Assembly (NCBI GenBank): GCA_934234035.1
Contig: CAKQHH010000016.1
Span: forward strand, 1-38,795
Direction of reading: 5' to 3'
Length of the DNA: 38,795 nucleotides
From: an uncultured Clostridia bacterium
GTDB lineage: Bacteria; Bacillota; Clostridia; Peptostreptococcales; Anaerovoracaceae
The notes under the pieces are model-generated. The model was not told the DNA's origin. It ran no database searches and was given only the letters and a program-made list of their open reading frames with translations. The position numbers and the translations under genes were made by a program. Shown one piece after another: positions 17,664-24,550 of this stretch (position 1 is the stretch's first letter; every line of letters starts with the position of its first letter).

Positions 17664-18764
17664 CTATTCTGCCTTGCTCAACTTCATCACCTGCTTCATG
17701 ATTTTCTCATAAAGCAGACCCTCATACATGTTGTTCTGCTGCGCGTACTCCTTCAGGGAAGTTCCGCTCTGCTCCTCAAAGGAATCTTCCGTCATGCCGT
17801 TCTGCTTCAGGAGCTTCTGAAGATATTCGTTGTATTCCTCATCCGTTACGGTGACATCCAATTCCTTGGCCAGCTGACGCATTACCAGCTGCTGTTTCAC
17901 GGAATTCTTCGCGTACGCATCCACCTGCTTATTGAAGGACTTCTCATCCATCTTCATGTACTGCTTCAGAAAATCCGCGTATTCCATGTTGTACTGCTTC
18001 GCCAGATTCTTGTAGGTCTCCTTCATAGTTTCCTTCGACGCGTCCAGTTCCTTCTCCGGATACTTCTTTACCTCACTGTCCTTCAGAATCTTCGCAAAAA
18101 CCTCTGAATACGCATCCTTCTCCGCCGTCGTTTCGTTTTCCTTCTCCAGCTTCGTGCGAATTGACTTTTCGTACTCCGCCGTATTCTTGTATTTCGTATT
18201 CTTCTTTACAAAAGCATCGTTGTACTCCGGCGTGTCCGTCTTCACGATGGCCTTCACCTTGATGGTGAACACCACGTTCTTTCCCGCCACGTCCTCATTG
18301 GAATATTTCTTCGGGAACTTCAGTTTCAGGTCGAATTTATCGCCCACCTTATGGCCCACAATTCCTTCACTGAAACCGTCGATCATGCTGTCATTGGCAA
18401 TATCCAAGGTGTAATCTTCGGCGGATCCGCCGTCAAATTTCTTTCCGTTAATCTTTCCGGTAAAATCAATTTTCACCTTGCTGTCGCTGCCGACCGTCCC
18501 GCTTTTCACGTCCTTCGTGGTGCTGGCTTTCTTGATTGCCTTCTTCACTTCCGACTGCACATCACTGTCGGACACCTTCTTCACATTCTTCTTATATTGG
18601 ATGCCCTTGTAGTTTCCAAGGGTGACGTATTCCGTTAAATCATCATATTGGTAGGTGTCCGGTACGGTAATCCGATCCTTTTGGAAGAAGTACCAGAAGC
18701 CCAAAATCAATATAGCTGCCAGAACCACAACACCGGTTATCATTTTCTTCTTCTTGCTGAGCAT
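17664..18764 (-). CDS. Membrane-anchored trigger-factor-like peptidyl-prolyl isomerase
   Basis: The 366-residue product begins with MLSKKKK and one membrane helix (about 8-27) without a lipobox Cys, so the rest should face outside. It has an FKBP-type PPIase domain (about 95-175: VKIDFTGKINGKKFDGG, DSMIDGFSEGIVGHKVGD) and then a long Lys/Glu-rich helical region resembling the trigger factor C-terminal chaperone domain (about 180-360). The ribosome-binding N-domain of true trigger factor is replaced by the anchor. I infer an extracytoplasmic folding factor, parallel in role to PrsA. It is the first gene of the unit with nrdR and cmk and has a strong promoter. Confidence 0.85.
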   Translation of the reverse strand: MLSKKKKMITGVVVLAAILILGFWYFFQKDRITVPDTYQYDDLTEYVTLGNYKGIQYKKNVKKVSDSDVQSEVKKAIKKASTTKDVKSGTVGSDSKVKIDFTGKINGKKFDGGSAEDYTLDIANDSMIDGFSEGIVGHKVGDKFDLKLKFPKKYSNEDVAGKNVVFTIKVKAIVKTDTPEYNDAFVKKNTKYKNTAEYEKSIRTKLEKENETTAEKDAYSEVFAKILKDSEVKKYPEKELDASKETMKETYKNLAKQYNMEYADFLKQYMKMDEKSFNKQVDAYAKNSVKQQLVMRQLAKELDVTVTDEEYNEYLQKLLKQNGMTEDSFEEQSGTSLKEYAQQNNMYEGLLYEKIMKQVMKLSKAE

Positions 18765-18808
18765 ATATTCACCTCATATCATCAAAATTGTATTTTGGCA
18801 CACATTAA

Positions 18809-18837
18809 ATATTAGCATAACGGGGGTTCGTTTTCAA
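18809..18837 (-). promoter_or_regulatory. Promoter of the foldase-nrdR-cmk operon
   Basis: On the minus strand TTGAAA (18832-18837), 17 bases, TAATAT (18809-18814), about 45 bases before the start codon. Confidence 0.78.
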
Positions 18838-18867
18838 CATCTCATATGTCACCGAAATTCGCACAGC

Positions 18868-18893
18868 AAAAAGGACACCGCATTGCGGTGTCC
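18868..18893 (-). terminator. Intrinsic terminator of the infC-rpmI-rplT operon
   Basis: A 9-bp perfect stem GGACACCGC/GCGGTGTCC (18873-18881 with 18885-18893), 3-base loop, then TTTTT on the minus strand. It lies 8 bases after the stop of the small membrane protein gene. Confidence 0.9.
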
Positions 18894-18901
18894 CAAAGTC
18901 A

Positions 18902-19096
18902 TTACTTTTCCTTCATTTCCGAATTGGCCTTTTGCTGGGCTTCCTTTTTCTTGCGAACCTCTTCCGCCCGGGCCAGCGCCCGCTCCCGCTTCAGTCTTGC
19001 ATTCTTATCCATGGAATACCACCACAGGAATGCGCAGAAGGAAACAAAGAGGGATGCCCCTATCAGAATCCAGAAATGACTGACGAAATATTCCAT
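18902..19096 (-). CDS. Small single-pass membrane protein encoded after rplT
   Basis: An unrecognised 64-residue protein. The first half is one membrane helix (about 7-27: WILIGASLFVSFCAFLWWYS), the second half a highly charged helix rich in Lys, Arg, Glu and Ala (NARLKRERALARAEEVRKKK), with probable coiled-coil character. Its ATG lies 2 bases after the rplT stop without a clear ribosome binding site, so translation is probably coupled to L20. The operon terminator follows immediately, so this is a genuine fourth cistron. It could be a peptide linking ribosomes or assembly factors to the membrane; this is speculation. Confidence 0.75.
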   Translation of the reverse strand: MEYFVSHFWILIGASLFVSFCAFLWWYSMDKNARLKRERALARAEEVRKKKEAQQKANSEMKEK

Positions 19097-19098
19097 GA

Positions 19099-19452
19099 CT
19101 AGTTAGCTTTCTTTGCAGTCTCGCACAGTGCTGCAAAGCCGGCCGGATCGTAGATTGCCATCTCGGACAGCATCTTTCTGTTCATCTCGATTCCGGACTT
19201 CTTCAGACCGTTCATGAACTTGCTGTAGCTGATGCCGTTTGCTCTTGCTGCAGCGTTGATTCTTGCGATCCACAGTCTTCTGTATTCTCTCTTCTTGTTC
19301 TTTCTTCCTACGTAAGCAGAACGGAGCGCTCTCATTACAGCCGGATTTGCTGCCTTAAAGTTTCTGCTCTTCTGGCCATAGAAGCCCTTTGCCTGCTTAA
19401 TAACCTTCTTATGTCTCTTGCGTGCTGTTACACCTTTTTTTACTCTTGCCAT
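19099..19452 (-). CDS. rplT: 50S ribosomal protein L20
   Basis: 23S rRNA-binding assembly protein. The 117-residue product is basic and full length: [23 protein letters not shown] at the N-terminus, [13 protein letters not shown] in the middle and [15 protein letters not shown] at the end. In Bacillota L20 represses its own operon through the infC leader; a matching leader is present here (20249-20344). It starts 18 bases after rpmI. Confidence 0.98.
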   Translation of the reverse strand: MARVKKGVTARKRHKKVIKQAKGFYGQKSRNFKAANPAVMRALRSAYVGRKNKKREYRRLWIARINAAARANGISYSKFMNGLKKSGIEMNRKMLSEMAIYDPAGFAALCETAKKAN

Positions 19453-19470
19453 GTTCTTCTACCTCCCTGA

Positions 19471-19671
19471 TTACTTCGCCAACGATCTCAGCATACGCTT
19501 TGTATCTGCACTTGTCAGAATGGAAGACTTTCTCAGTCCTCTCTTTCTCTTAGCCGTCTTCTTCGTCAGGATGTGGCTCTTGTATGCCTTGTTTCTCTTA
19601 AGCTTTCCAGATCCGGTGAGCTTCATTCTCTTGCTTGCGCCTCTGTGAGACTTCATTTTGTTCTTTGCCAT
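19471..19671 (-). CDS. rpmI: 50S ribosomal protein L35
   Basis: The 66-residue basic protein matches L35 in length and sequence ([23 protein letters not shown] at the start, [13 protein letters not shown] in the middle). It sits between infC (23-base gap) and rplT (18-base gap), the universal order, with an AGGAG-type ribosome binding site. Confidence 0.98.
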   Translation of the reverse strand: MAKNKMKSHRGASKRMKLTGSGKLKRNKAYKSHILTKKTAKRKRGLRKSSILTSADTKRMLRSLAK

Positions 19672-19694
19672 TACGCTTTCCTCCTAAATAATAC

Positions 19695-20228
19695 TTACTT
19701 GTTGCTCTTTGGTCCAAGGAACATCGTCAGACTTCTGCCTTCGAACTTCGGCTTCTTCTCAACTACACCGAACTCGGAAACTTCCTCTGCGAAACGGTTC
19801 ATCACGTCGAAACCCTTCGCCGTGTAATCCCGTTCTCTTCCCCGGAAACGAAGACTAACCTTGAGCTTATCTCCGTTCTTCAAGAATTTCTTAGCTGTAT
19901 TCGCTTTGACCTGTATGTCATGCTCTTCGATGAAAGTGCTGAGACGAACCTCTTTGACCTGAGTCACCTTCTGGTTCTTCTTCGACTGCTTCTCTTTCTT
20001 CTGAAGTTCATAACGATACTTACCATAATCCAGAATCTTGCATACCGGCGGTTCCGCATTCGGTGATACGTTTACCAGATCCAGGTTGCTTTCTTCGGCC
20101 AATGCCAGGGCTTCCTTAATGCTCAGAACTCCTCGCATCTCCCCTTCTGCATCAATAACGCGAACTTCTTTAGCGCGGATCTCTTCATTGATCTGCCTGC
20201 TGTCTTTGTCTCTGTGATCTCTACTAAT
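19695..20228 (-). CDS. infC: Translation initiation factor IF-3, starting at ATT
   Basis: IF-3 prevents subunit joining and checks the start codon. I place the start at an ATT codon (20228-20226): a perfect GGAGGT (20241-20236) lies 7 bases upstream, and the product (Met)-SRDHRDKDSRQINEEIRAKEV has the usual N-terminus and 177 residues. The in-frame ATG 15 bases earlier is itself part of the Shine-Dalgarno region and has none upstream. ATT is the classical infC start, through which IF-3 limits its own synthesis. Conserved stretches include NLDLVNVSPNAEPPVCKI and the C-domain LSTFIEEHDIQVKANTAKKFL. An attenuator-type leader precedes the gene. Confidence 0.95.
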   Translation of the reverse strand: MSRDHRDKDSRQINEEIRAKEVRVIDAEGEMRGVLSIKEALALAEESNLDLVNVSPNAEPPVCKILDYGKYRYELQKKEKQSKKNQKVTQVKEVRLSTFIEEHDIQVKANTAKKFLKNGDKLKVSLRFRGRERDYTAKGFDVMNRFAEEVSEFGVVEKKPKFEGRSLTMFLGPKSNK

Positions 20229-20235
20229 CGCTCTT

Positions 20236-20241
20236 ACCTCC
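20236..20241 (-). promoter_or_regulatory. Shine-Dalgarno of infC that fixes the ATT start
   Basis: GGAGGT on the minus strand, 7 bases before ATT at 20228. It overlaps the only in-frame upstream ATG (20243-20241), which rules that ATG out as the main start. Confidence 0.88.
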
Positions 20242-20248
20242 ATACATT

Positions 20249-20274
20249 AAAAAAGCGGATACAGAAGTATCCGC
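20249..20274 (-). terminator. Leader terminator (attenuator) of infC-rpmI-rplT
   Basis: An 8-bp stem GCGGATAC/GTATCCGC (20255-20262 with 20267-20274), 4-base loop, then six T residues, ending 8 bases before the infC ribosome binding site. This position makes it a regulated terminator of the downstream operon. Confidence 0.85.
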
Positions 20275-20306
20275 AACAAAAACAAGATAAAAGCTTGCAT
20301 ATAGTT

Positions 20307-20344
20307 ACCTTATGCACCTGCGTGATAAGGTGAGAAGCGGATAA
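20307..20344 (-). promoter_or_regulatory. L20-leader-type antiterminator and hairpin
   Basis: A 7-bp stem ACCTTAT/ATAAGGT extended by CAC/GTG (20307-20331), preceded in the transcript by TTATCCGC (20344-20337). That octamer can pair with seven bases of the 5' arm of the leader terminator (GCGGATAC), so it is a candidate antiterminator strand. The layout parallels the L20-controlled infC leader of B. subtilis. Homology to that RNA family is inferred from position and foldings only. Confidence 0.6.
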
Positions 20345-20363
20345 CTTCTTCTTCGACCTTGAT

Positions 20364-20392
20364 ATGATACCGTACATTCCCTTCTGTGTCAA
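20364..20392 (-). promoter_or_regulatory. Promoter of the infC operon
   Basis: On the minus strand consensus TTGACA (20387-20392), 17 bases, TATCAT (20364-20369). Predicted start near 20357, leaving a leader of about 130 bases before infC. Confidence 0.85.
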
Positions 20393-20418
20393 GTGTTTTT
20401 CTGTGTTTTTTCTTCTGC

Positions 20419-20424
20419 TATAAT
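20419..20424 (+). promoter_or_regulatory. -10 element of the maf promoter
   Basis: TATAAT on the plus strand about 38 bases before the maf ATG. The -35 region is a poor T-rich match, so the promoter is likely weak. It diverges from the infC promoter. Confidence 0.5.
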
Positions 20425-20461
20425 AAAAACATCCCAACAGAAAGGACATTCTCATTATATT

Positions 20462-21064
20462 ATGAAAATTCAGGAAATACAACCGGTTATTCTGGCCTCT
20501 CAATCTCCGAGAAGGCGAGACATCCTTCAGCAGCATGGGGTCTCCATCGTACTCCGGCCCACCCACACCGACGAACATCTTCCGGATGGGATTTCCCCGG
20601 AAGATGCGGTATGTCTTCTTTCCCAGGAAAAAGCCGAAGCCTGCTATCGAGAAATTTGCCCCAAGGAATTCCGGGAAGGCCTGATTATCGCCGCGGATAC
20701 CATCGTGTACAAGGATGAAATTCTCGGAAAGCCAACGGATGAAGCGGATGCATTCCGCATGCTTTCCTCTTACCGAAACACCAACCATCAGGTGATGACC
20801 GGCGTGACGCTCATGGATGTCCAAAGCGGCGCCGTTCATTCCTTCTATGAGACCACCCATATCTGGTGTAAGGATTATTCCGACGAAGATATTTGGAATT
20901 ATATCCGGGAGTGCCGCCCCTTCGATAAAGCCGGCGCCTACGGAATCCAGGAGGATTTCTCGAAGTACATCGACCGCTGCGACGGCGATTACGAGAACGT
21001 GGTCGGTCTTCCCTTCCCCCGCCTGGCACGGGAAACCGACGAATTTACAGAAAAAATCCGGTAG
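20462..21064 (+). CDS. maf: Maf family nucleoside triphosphate pyrophosphatase
   Basis: House-cleaning enzyme hydrolysing non-canonical or dTTP/UTP-type nucleotides to monophosphates. The 200-residue product has VILASQSPRRRDIL (about 9-22), AADTIV (metal-binding Asp), GKPTDEADAFRMLSSY and DKAGAYGIQ, all Maf signatures. Start ATG at 20462 was chosen because family conservation begins there; a possible AAAGGA lies rather far upstream (about 15 bases). It is alone on the plus strand, transcribed away from infC and ending at a shared terminator. Confidence 0.93.
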   Translation: MKIQEIQPVILASQSPRRRDILQQHGVSIVLRPTHTDEHLPDGISPEDAVCLLSQEKAEACYREICPKEFREGLIIAADTIVYKDEILGKPTDEADAFRMLSSYRNTNHQVMTGVTLMDVQSGAVHSFYETTHIWCKDYSDEDIWNYIRECRPFDKAGAYGIQEDFSKYIDRCDGDYENVVGLPFPRLARETDEFTEKIR

Positions 21065-21092
21065 TGCACAAGCACTGCCGGATTTCTTTTTA
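21051..21092. terminator. Bidirectional terminator between maf and the Mrp operon
   Basis: An 11-bp stem with one G-T wobble (21057-21067 with 21072-21082). The plus side continues TTTCTTTTT and the minus side ATTTTTTC, so it can end both convergent transcripts. It includes the maf stop codon. Confidence 0.85.
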
Positions 21093-22829
21093 CATCTTGA
21101 TGACGTATATGGAAATCAGAAGCATCACGGCAAACAACGTCACGATGACCTGAATCACATCGCCGATCAGACGATCCTCATTCTCAAAAGACATGGATTT
21201 GATTTTCAAATTGCCGGATTTTTCCGTCCAAAGGTACGGATTGCCCAGGCCGGTTCCGAAGAACTGCACCCCGTGAAGCACATGACGATCGAACCATCCG
21301 AACACCCGGTACAGCCCCTTGGACAGCGCTTCGACTATTTTTACCAGCGGTCTCCGATAGAACCAGTCGAAGTCCATGCTGATTTCATCGTGGGGCTTCA
21401 TGATGCTGAGCATGATGAAGAATGGAATGGCGCCGCCGGCGATGATTGCCACATACTCCATAATGTGCGGAATCGCGAACGGATCCACCATGGTTTTGTA
21501 GGTGAGCTGCTGATACAGAAGATCCGGTTCCATGCCGATGACGATGGACATGATGGTACCGATTACCACCGCTGTTGTCATGGAGTTGGTGGCATTCTGC
21601 ACCTTTACCTGCCGATCGCATTTTCCGAAAAATACGAAATAGTTAATCTTCAGGGTAATGGACAGCAGAGTTCCCACGCCGGCGATGGTAATCATAATCG
21701 CCGGGAAACCTTCCCCATATTCGTGAAGACTTTCCATTATCAGCGCCTTGCTGGCGAAACCGCTGAGGAACGGGAATCCCGCAATGGCCATGGAAGAAAT
21801 CAGAAAGCAGAATGCGGTAATCGGCATTTTCTTCCGAAGGCCGCCCAGCTCGGTGATTTTGCAGGTTCCGGTGGCTTTCATAATGGATCCGGCACACATC
21901 AGCAGCACGCCTTTAAAGAATATATTGGTTACCGCATGGGCGGATGCACCGTCCACGCCGATTTCACTTCCAACGCCCAACGATGCCACCATCATACCCA
22001 GCTGACTGACGATATGATAGGACAGCAGCCGGCGAATATCGTTCTCCAGCAGTGCCATGCAGGCTGCAAAGATGGCCATAAAAGCACCGATGTAGATCAG
22101 CATATGGGTTCCCGAGAAGAACGTAATCAGCGCATAAATCGCCGCCTTGGTGGTGTAGGATCCCAGATATACCGTACCCGGAATGGTCGCCTCCGGATAC
22201 GCATCCGCAATCCATCCATTAAACGGCGGAATGGCCGCATTGACGCCAACACCGATAAGAATCAGCCAGAACGCCGCTCCGTGCATATTTCCGGACAGAT
22301 TGGCCAGCCCGATTCCGTTATGGAAGATCTGTACCAGAATTCCGGCCAGCAGCATGTTTCCTCCGAAGGCGTGCACCAGAACATATCGGAATGCCGCCCT
22401 GGAAGAACGCCGGCAGTGCCGAGCGTATATGATGTACGTAGATGCAAAGGCTGAAATCTCCCAGAACACGATGAAGCTGAGCAGGTCCCCGGCGAGTACG
22501 ATGGCCATATTGCTTCCCGCATAGATGCAAGTGATTCCCGCTTCCCATTTGTTCTGAAGATCCATGGCATAAATGGCATTAATCACGCCGATGGTCACGA
22601 AGACCATCAGGAACACCATGGACACACCGTTAGTATCAATCAGTTGGAGTGTCAGATTATCGGTGACCTTATAGGGCAGCGTGCTGTGACTGTCCATCAT
22701 CCAGAACGCACAGAAAGCACACACCGATCCGGCAAGCGTAAGGTATTTCCGGCATTTTTCCGGAAGCGCCAGAATGATGATTCCAAAGAGGATCATCACC
22801 AAACCGGGATGAAGATTGTTCCAGCTCAT
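21090..22829 (-). CDS. NuoL/MrpA-D-like antiporter subunit (last gene of Mrp operon)
   Basis: Proton-conducting subunit of the complex I/Mrp antiporter family. The 579-residue product is very hydrophobic (about 14 membrane helices), with the conserved membrane Glu in FIVFWEISA and Lys in GSYTTKAAIYAL, NDIRRLLSYHIVSQLGMM, and a second Lys region SGFASKALIMES. A long C-terminal extension (about 480-579) carries a charged amphipathic stretch and a last membrane helix, reminiscent of the NuoL lateral helix. It resembles the N-terminal part of MrpA rather than plain MrpD. Its start overlaps the upstream small gene by 4 bases (ATGA). Confidence 0.88.
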   Translation of the reverse strand: MSWNNLHPGLVMILFGIIILALPEKCRKYLTLAGSVCAFCAFWMMDSHSTLPYKVTDNLTLQLIDTNGVSMVFLMVFVTIGVINAIYAMDLQNKWEAGITCIYAGSNMAIVLAGDLLSFIVFWEISAFASTYIIYARHCRRSSRAAFRYVLVHAFGGNMLLAGILVQIFHNGIGLANLSGNMHGAAFWLILIGVGVNAAIPPFNGWIADAYPEATIPGTVYLGSYTTKAAIYALITFFSGTHMLIYIGAFMAIFAACMALLENDIRRLLSYHIVSQLGMMVASLGVGSEIGVDGASAHAVTNIFFKGVLLMCAGSIMKATGTCKITELGGLRKKMPITAFCFLISSMAIAGFPFLSGFASKALIMESLHEYGEGFPAIMITIAGVGTLLSITLKINYFVFFGKCDRQVKVQNATNSMTTAVVIGTIMSIVIGMEPDLLYQQLTYKTMVDPFAIPHIMEYVAIIAGGAIPFFIMLSIMKPHDEISMDFDWFYRRPLVKIVEALSKGLYRVFGWFDRHVLHGVQFFGTGLGNPYLWTEKSGNLKIKSMSFENEDRLIGDVIQVIVTLFAVMLLISIYVIKM

Positions 22830-23035
22830 TTTCTTCCTCCCTTTCTGTCTCGCTTGTCATTTTTCTTTTTACTCAGATTCGCTTTTCGAAGCATCTGCAG
22901 CTCCTCTTCTTTTTCCGTGGTCTCGTAATAATTGACATCTCTCCGAAGGGGTTTGTTCATCACTACTTTGGAGAGAAATATCAGCACAATCGATCCCACG
23001 AAAGAGACAAAACCATAATATAAGAACTCATTCAT
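22826..23035 (-). CDS. Small membrane protein inside the Mrp operon
   Basis: An unrecognised 69-residue protein: one membrane helix (about 7-27) followed by a strongly charged tail (ETTEKEEELQM, then KKKNDKRDRKGGRK). GGAG lies 6 bases before the ATG, so it is a real gene. It is 9 bases after the 501-residue subunit and overlaps the next by 4 bases (ATGA). By position it is probably an accessory or assembly subunit of the antiporter. It is not one of the standard MrpA-G proteins. Confidence 0.75.
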   Translation of the reverse strand: MNEFLYYGFVSFVGSIVLIFLSKVVMNKPLRRDVNYYETTEKEEELQMLRKANLSKKKNDKRDRKGGRK

Positions 23036-23044
23036 CGCCCACTC

Positions 23045-24550
23045 CTAAAGGGATAATCCAAAGATCGCATTGCCCGCCATGGCTGCCAGGTCGTAGAGAT
23101 GCAGCCCGAAATTCGGCATCACGCCCAATATCAGAGAACAAGCCGCCGTAAACATGATCGGAATCAGCATCGGCAAGACGGCCTCTTTTTTTACCGGAAA
23201 CTGACTATTGTAAAAATCCCGCTTAAACGCCAACAGCACCACCGGCATCAGGTAAGTCAATGCCAACAGCGCGCTGACAATCAGGGTCGCTACAAAAAAC
23301 GGCCGTCCCATGGAAATGGCACCCATGATGATGTTCGCCTTGCTGGTGAATCCCACAAAGAACGGGAAGCCCGCCACCGCCAAGGAAGCCAGCGTAAAGC
23401 AGGTCATGGTCACCGGCATCTGACGGCCGATTCCAATCATCTCGCTGATATTCTTCCGGTGGGTGGTCACGAAAATCGCACCGGCGCACATAAATAACGT
23501 AATTTTCATAAAAGCATGGGCAACGATATGATACAGTGCTCCGGTTGCCGCAAACGGTGACAGGATGGCAATTCCCAAGATGATGTAGGAAAGCTGTCCC
23601 ACCGTGGAAAAGGCCAGCCGCGCCTTGAGATTATCCTTACGGATTGCAATCAGAGACGAAATCAAAATCGTCGCAACGGCCATCCAGGCCAGAATTTCCG
23701 AACCGTGGCAGAAGCGCGCCGCTTCCGGTCCGAACACGTAAAGTACCACCCGAAGGGTGCAGAACGCACCGGCTTTCACCACGGCTACCGCGTGCAGCAA
23801 GGCGCTGACCGGCGTCGGCGCCACCATGGCCGCCGGCAGCCAGCTGTGAAGCGGCATCACGCCGGCTTTCACAATGCCCGCACCGATCATCAGAATAAAT
23901 ACCGCCAGCATCCAAGGCATCGGGATATCACCGGTGTTCACAAATCCGCCCGGAACGAAATCCATCCTTCCGGTAAAGGAATACAGAATGACGATTCCTG
24001 CGAAGAACAGCTGTCCGCTAATCAAGGTATAGGCCAAATATTTTCGTCCGGAACGGGTTCCCTCCTCATCCCGATAGTGCACTACCAGCGGGTAGGTTGC
24101 TACTGTCAGCACTTCAAAGAAGATGAAGAATGTCAGCAGGTTCGCGGAGAAGCAGAGTCCCATGGTGGCCGTCAGGCACATGGCGAATGCGGAATAGTAT
24201 CCGGTCTGATTCTTCTCCCCGTGCCCCCGCATGTATCCGATGGAATAGCAGGACGTGACAATCCACAGGGTGGAAGCCACACAGGCGAAAATCATCCCCG
24301 CAGCATCCACGGAGAATTGCAGCGGAACCCCCTTTACGATTTCCATCAGGGTGAATCCGATTTCCTTTCCCGCCAAAGCGGCCGGAATCATGGAGTACAC
24401 CAATGCCGCCATGGGAAAAGCCGCCGCAAAGGTAATGGCCTCCCGGAAATTCGGACGGATATGTTCTCCCAACACGTAGATTAAGCAGGACGCAATCAGC
24501 GGCAGGAGGACAATGATGCCGGGTCTGTAATCCAGCGCAGTCAGAATCAT
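23045..24550 (-). CDS. NuoM/MrpD-like antiporter subunit (second copy)
   Basis: The 501-residue product is a 14-helix member of the complex I antiporter-like family, with the conserved membrane Glu in FFIFFEVLTVATYP, Lys in HAVAVVKAGAFCTL, LKARLAFSTVGQLSYI and a helix-12-type Lys in FVGFTSKANII. N-terminal LPLIASCLIYVLGE is typical. Its start overlaps the preceding mrpD by 4 bases. It is neither a recent duplicate of the 493-residue neighbour nor of the 579-residue one, since the three differ throughout. A likely role is an extra ion-translocating channel in the same complex. Confidence 0.88.
   Translation of the reverse strand: MILTALDYRPGIIVLLPLIASCLIYVLGEHIRPNFREAITFAAAFPMAALVYSMIPAALAGKEIGFTLMEIVKGVPLQFSVDAAGMIFACVASTLWIVTSCYSIGYMRGHGEKNQTGYYSAFAMCLTATMGLCFSANLLTFFIFFEVLTVATYPLVVHYRDEEGTRSGRKYLAYTLISGQLFFAGIVILYSFTGRMDFVPGGFVNTGDIPMPWMLAVFILMIGAGIVKAGVMPLHSWLPAAMVAPTPVSALLHAVAVVKAGAFCTLRVVLYVFGPEAARFCHGSEILAWMAVATILISSLIAIRKDNLKARLAFSTVGQLSYIILGIAILSPFAATGALYHIVAHAFMKITLFMCAGAIFVTTHRKNISEMIGIGRQMPVTMTCFTLASLAVAGFPFFVGFTSKANIIMGAISMGRPFFVATLIVSALLALTYLMPVVLLAFKRDFYNSQFPVKKEAVLPMLIPIMFTAACSLILGVMPNFGLHLYDLAAMAGNAIFGLSL

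Noticed and set aside
20234..20860. 208-codon minus-strand frame upstream of infC
   Set aside because: It is antisense to maf and runs through the infC promoter, the leader hairpins and the attenuator.
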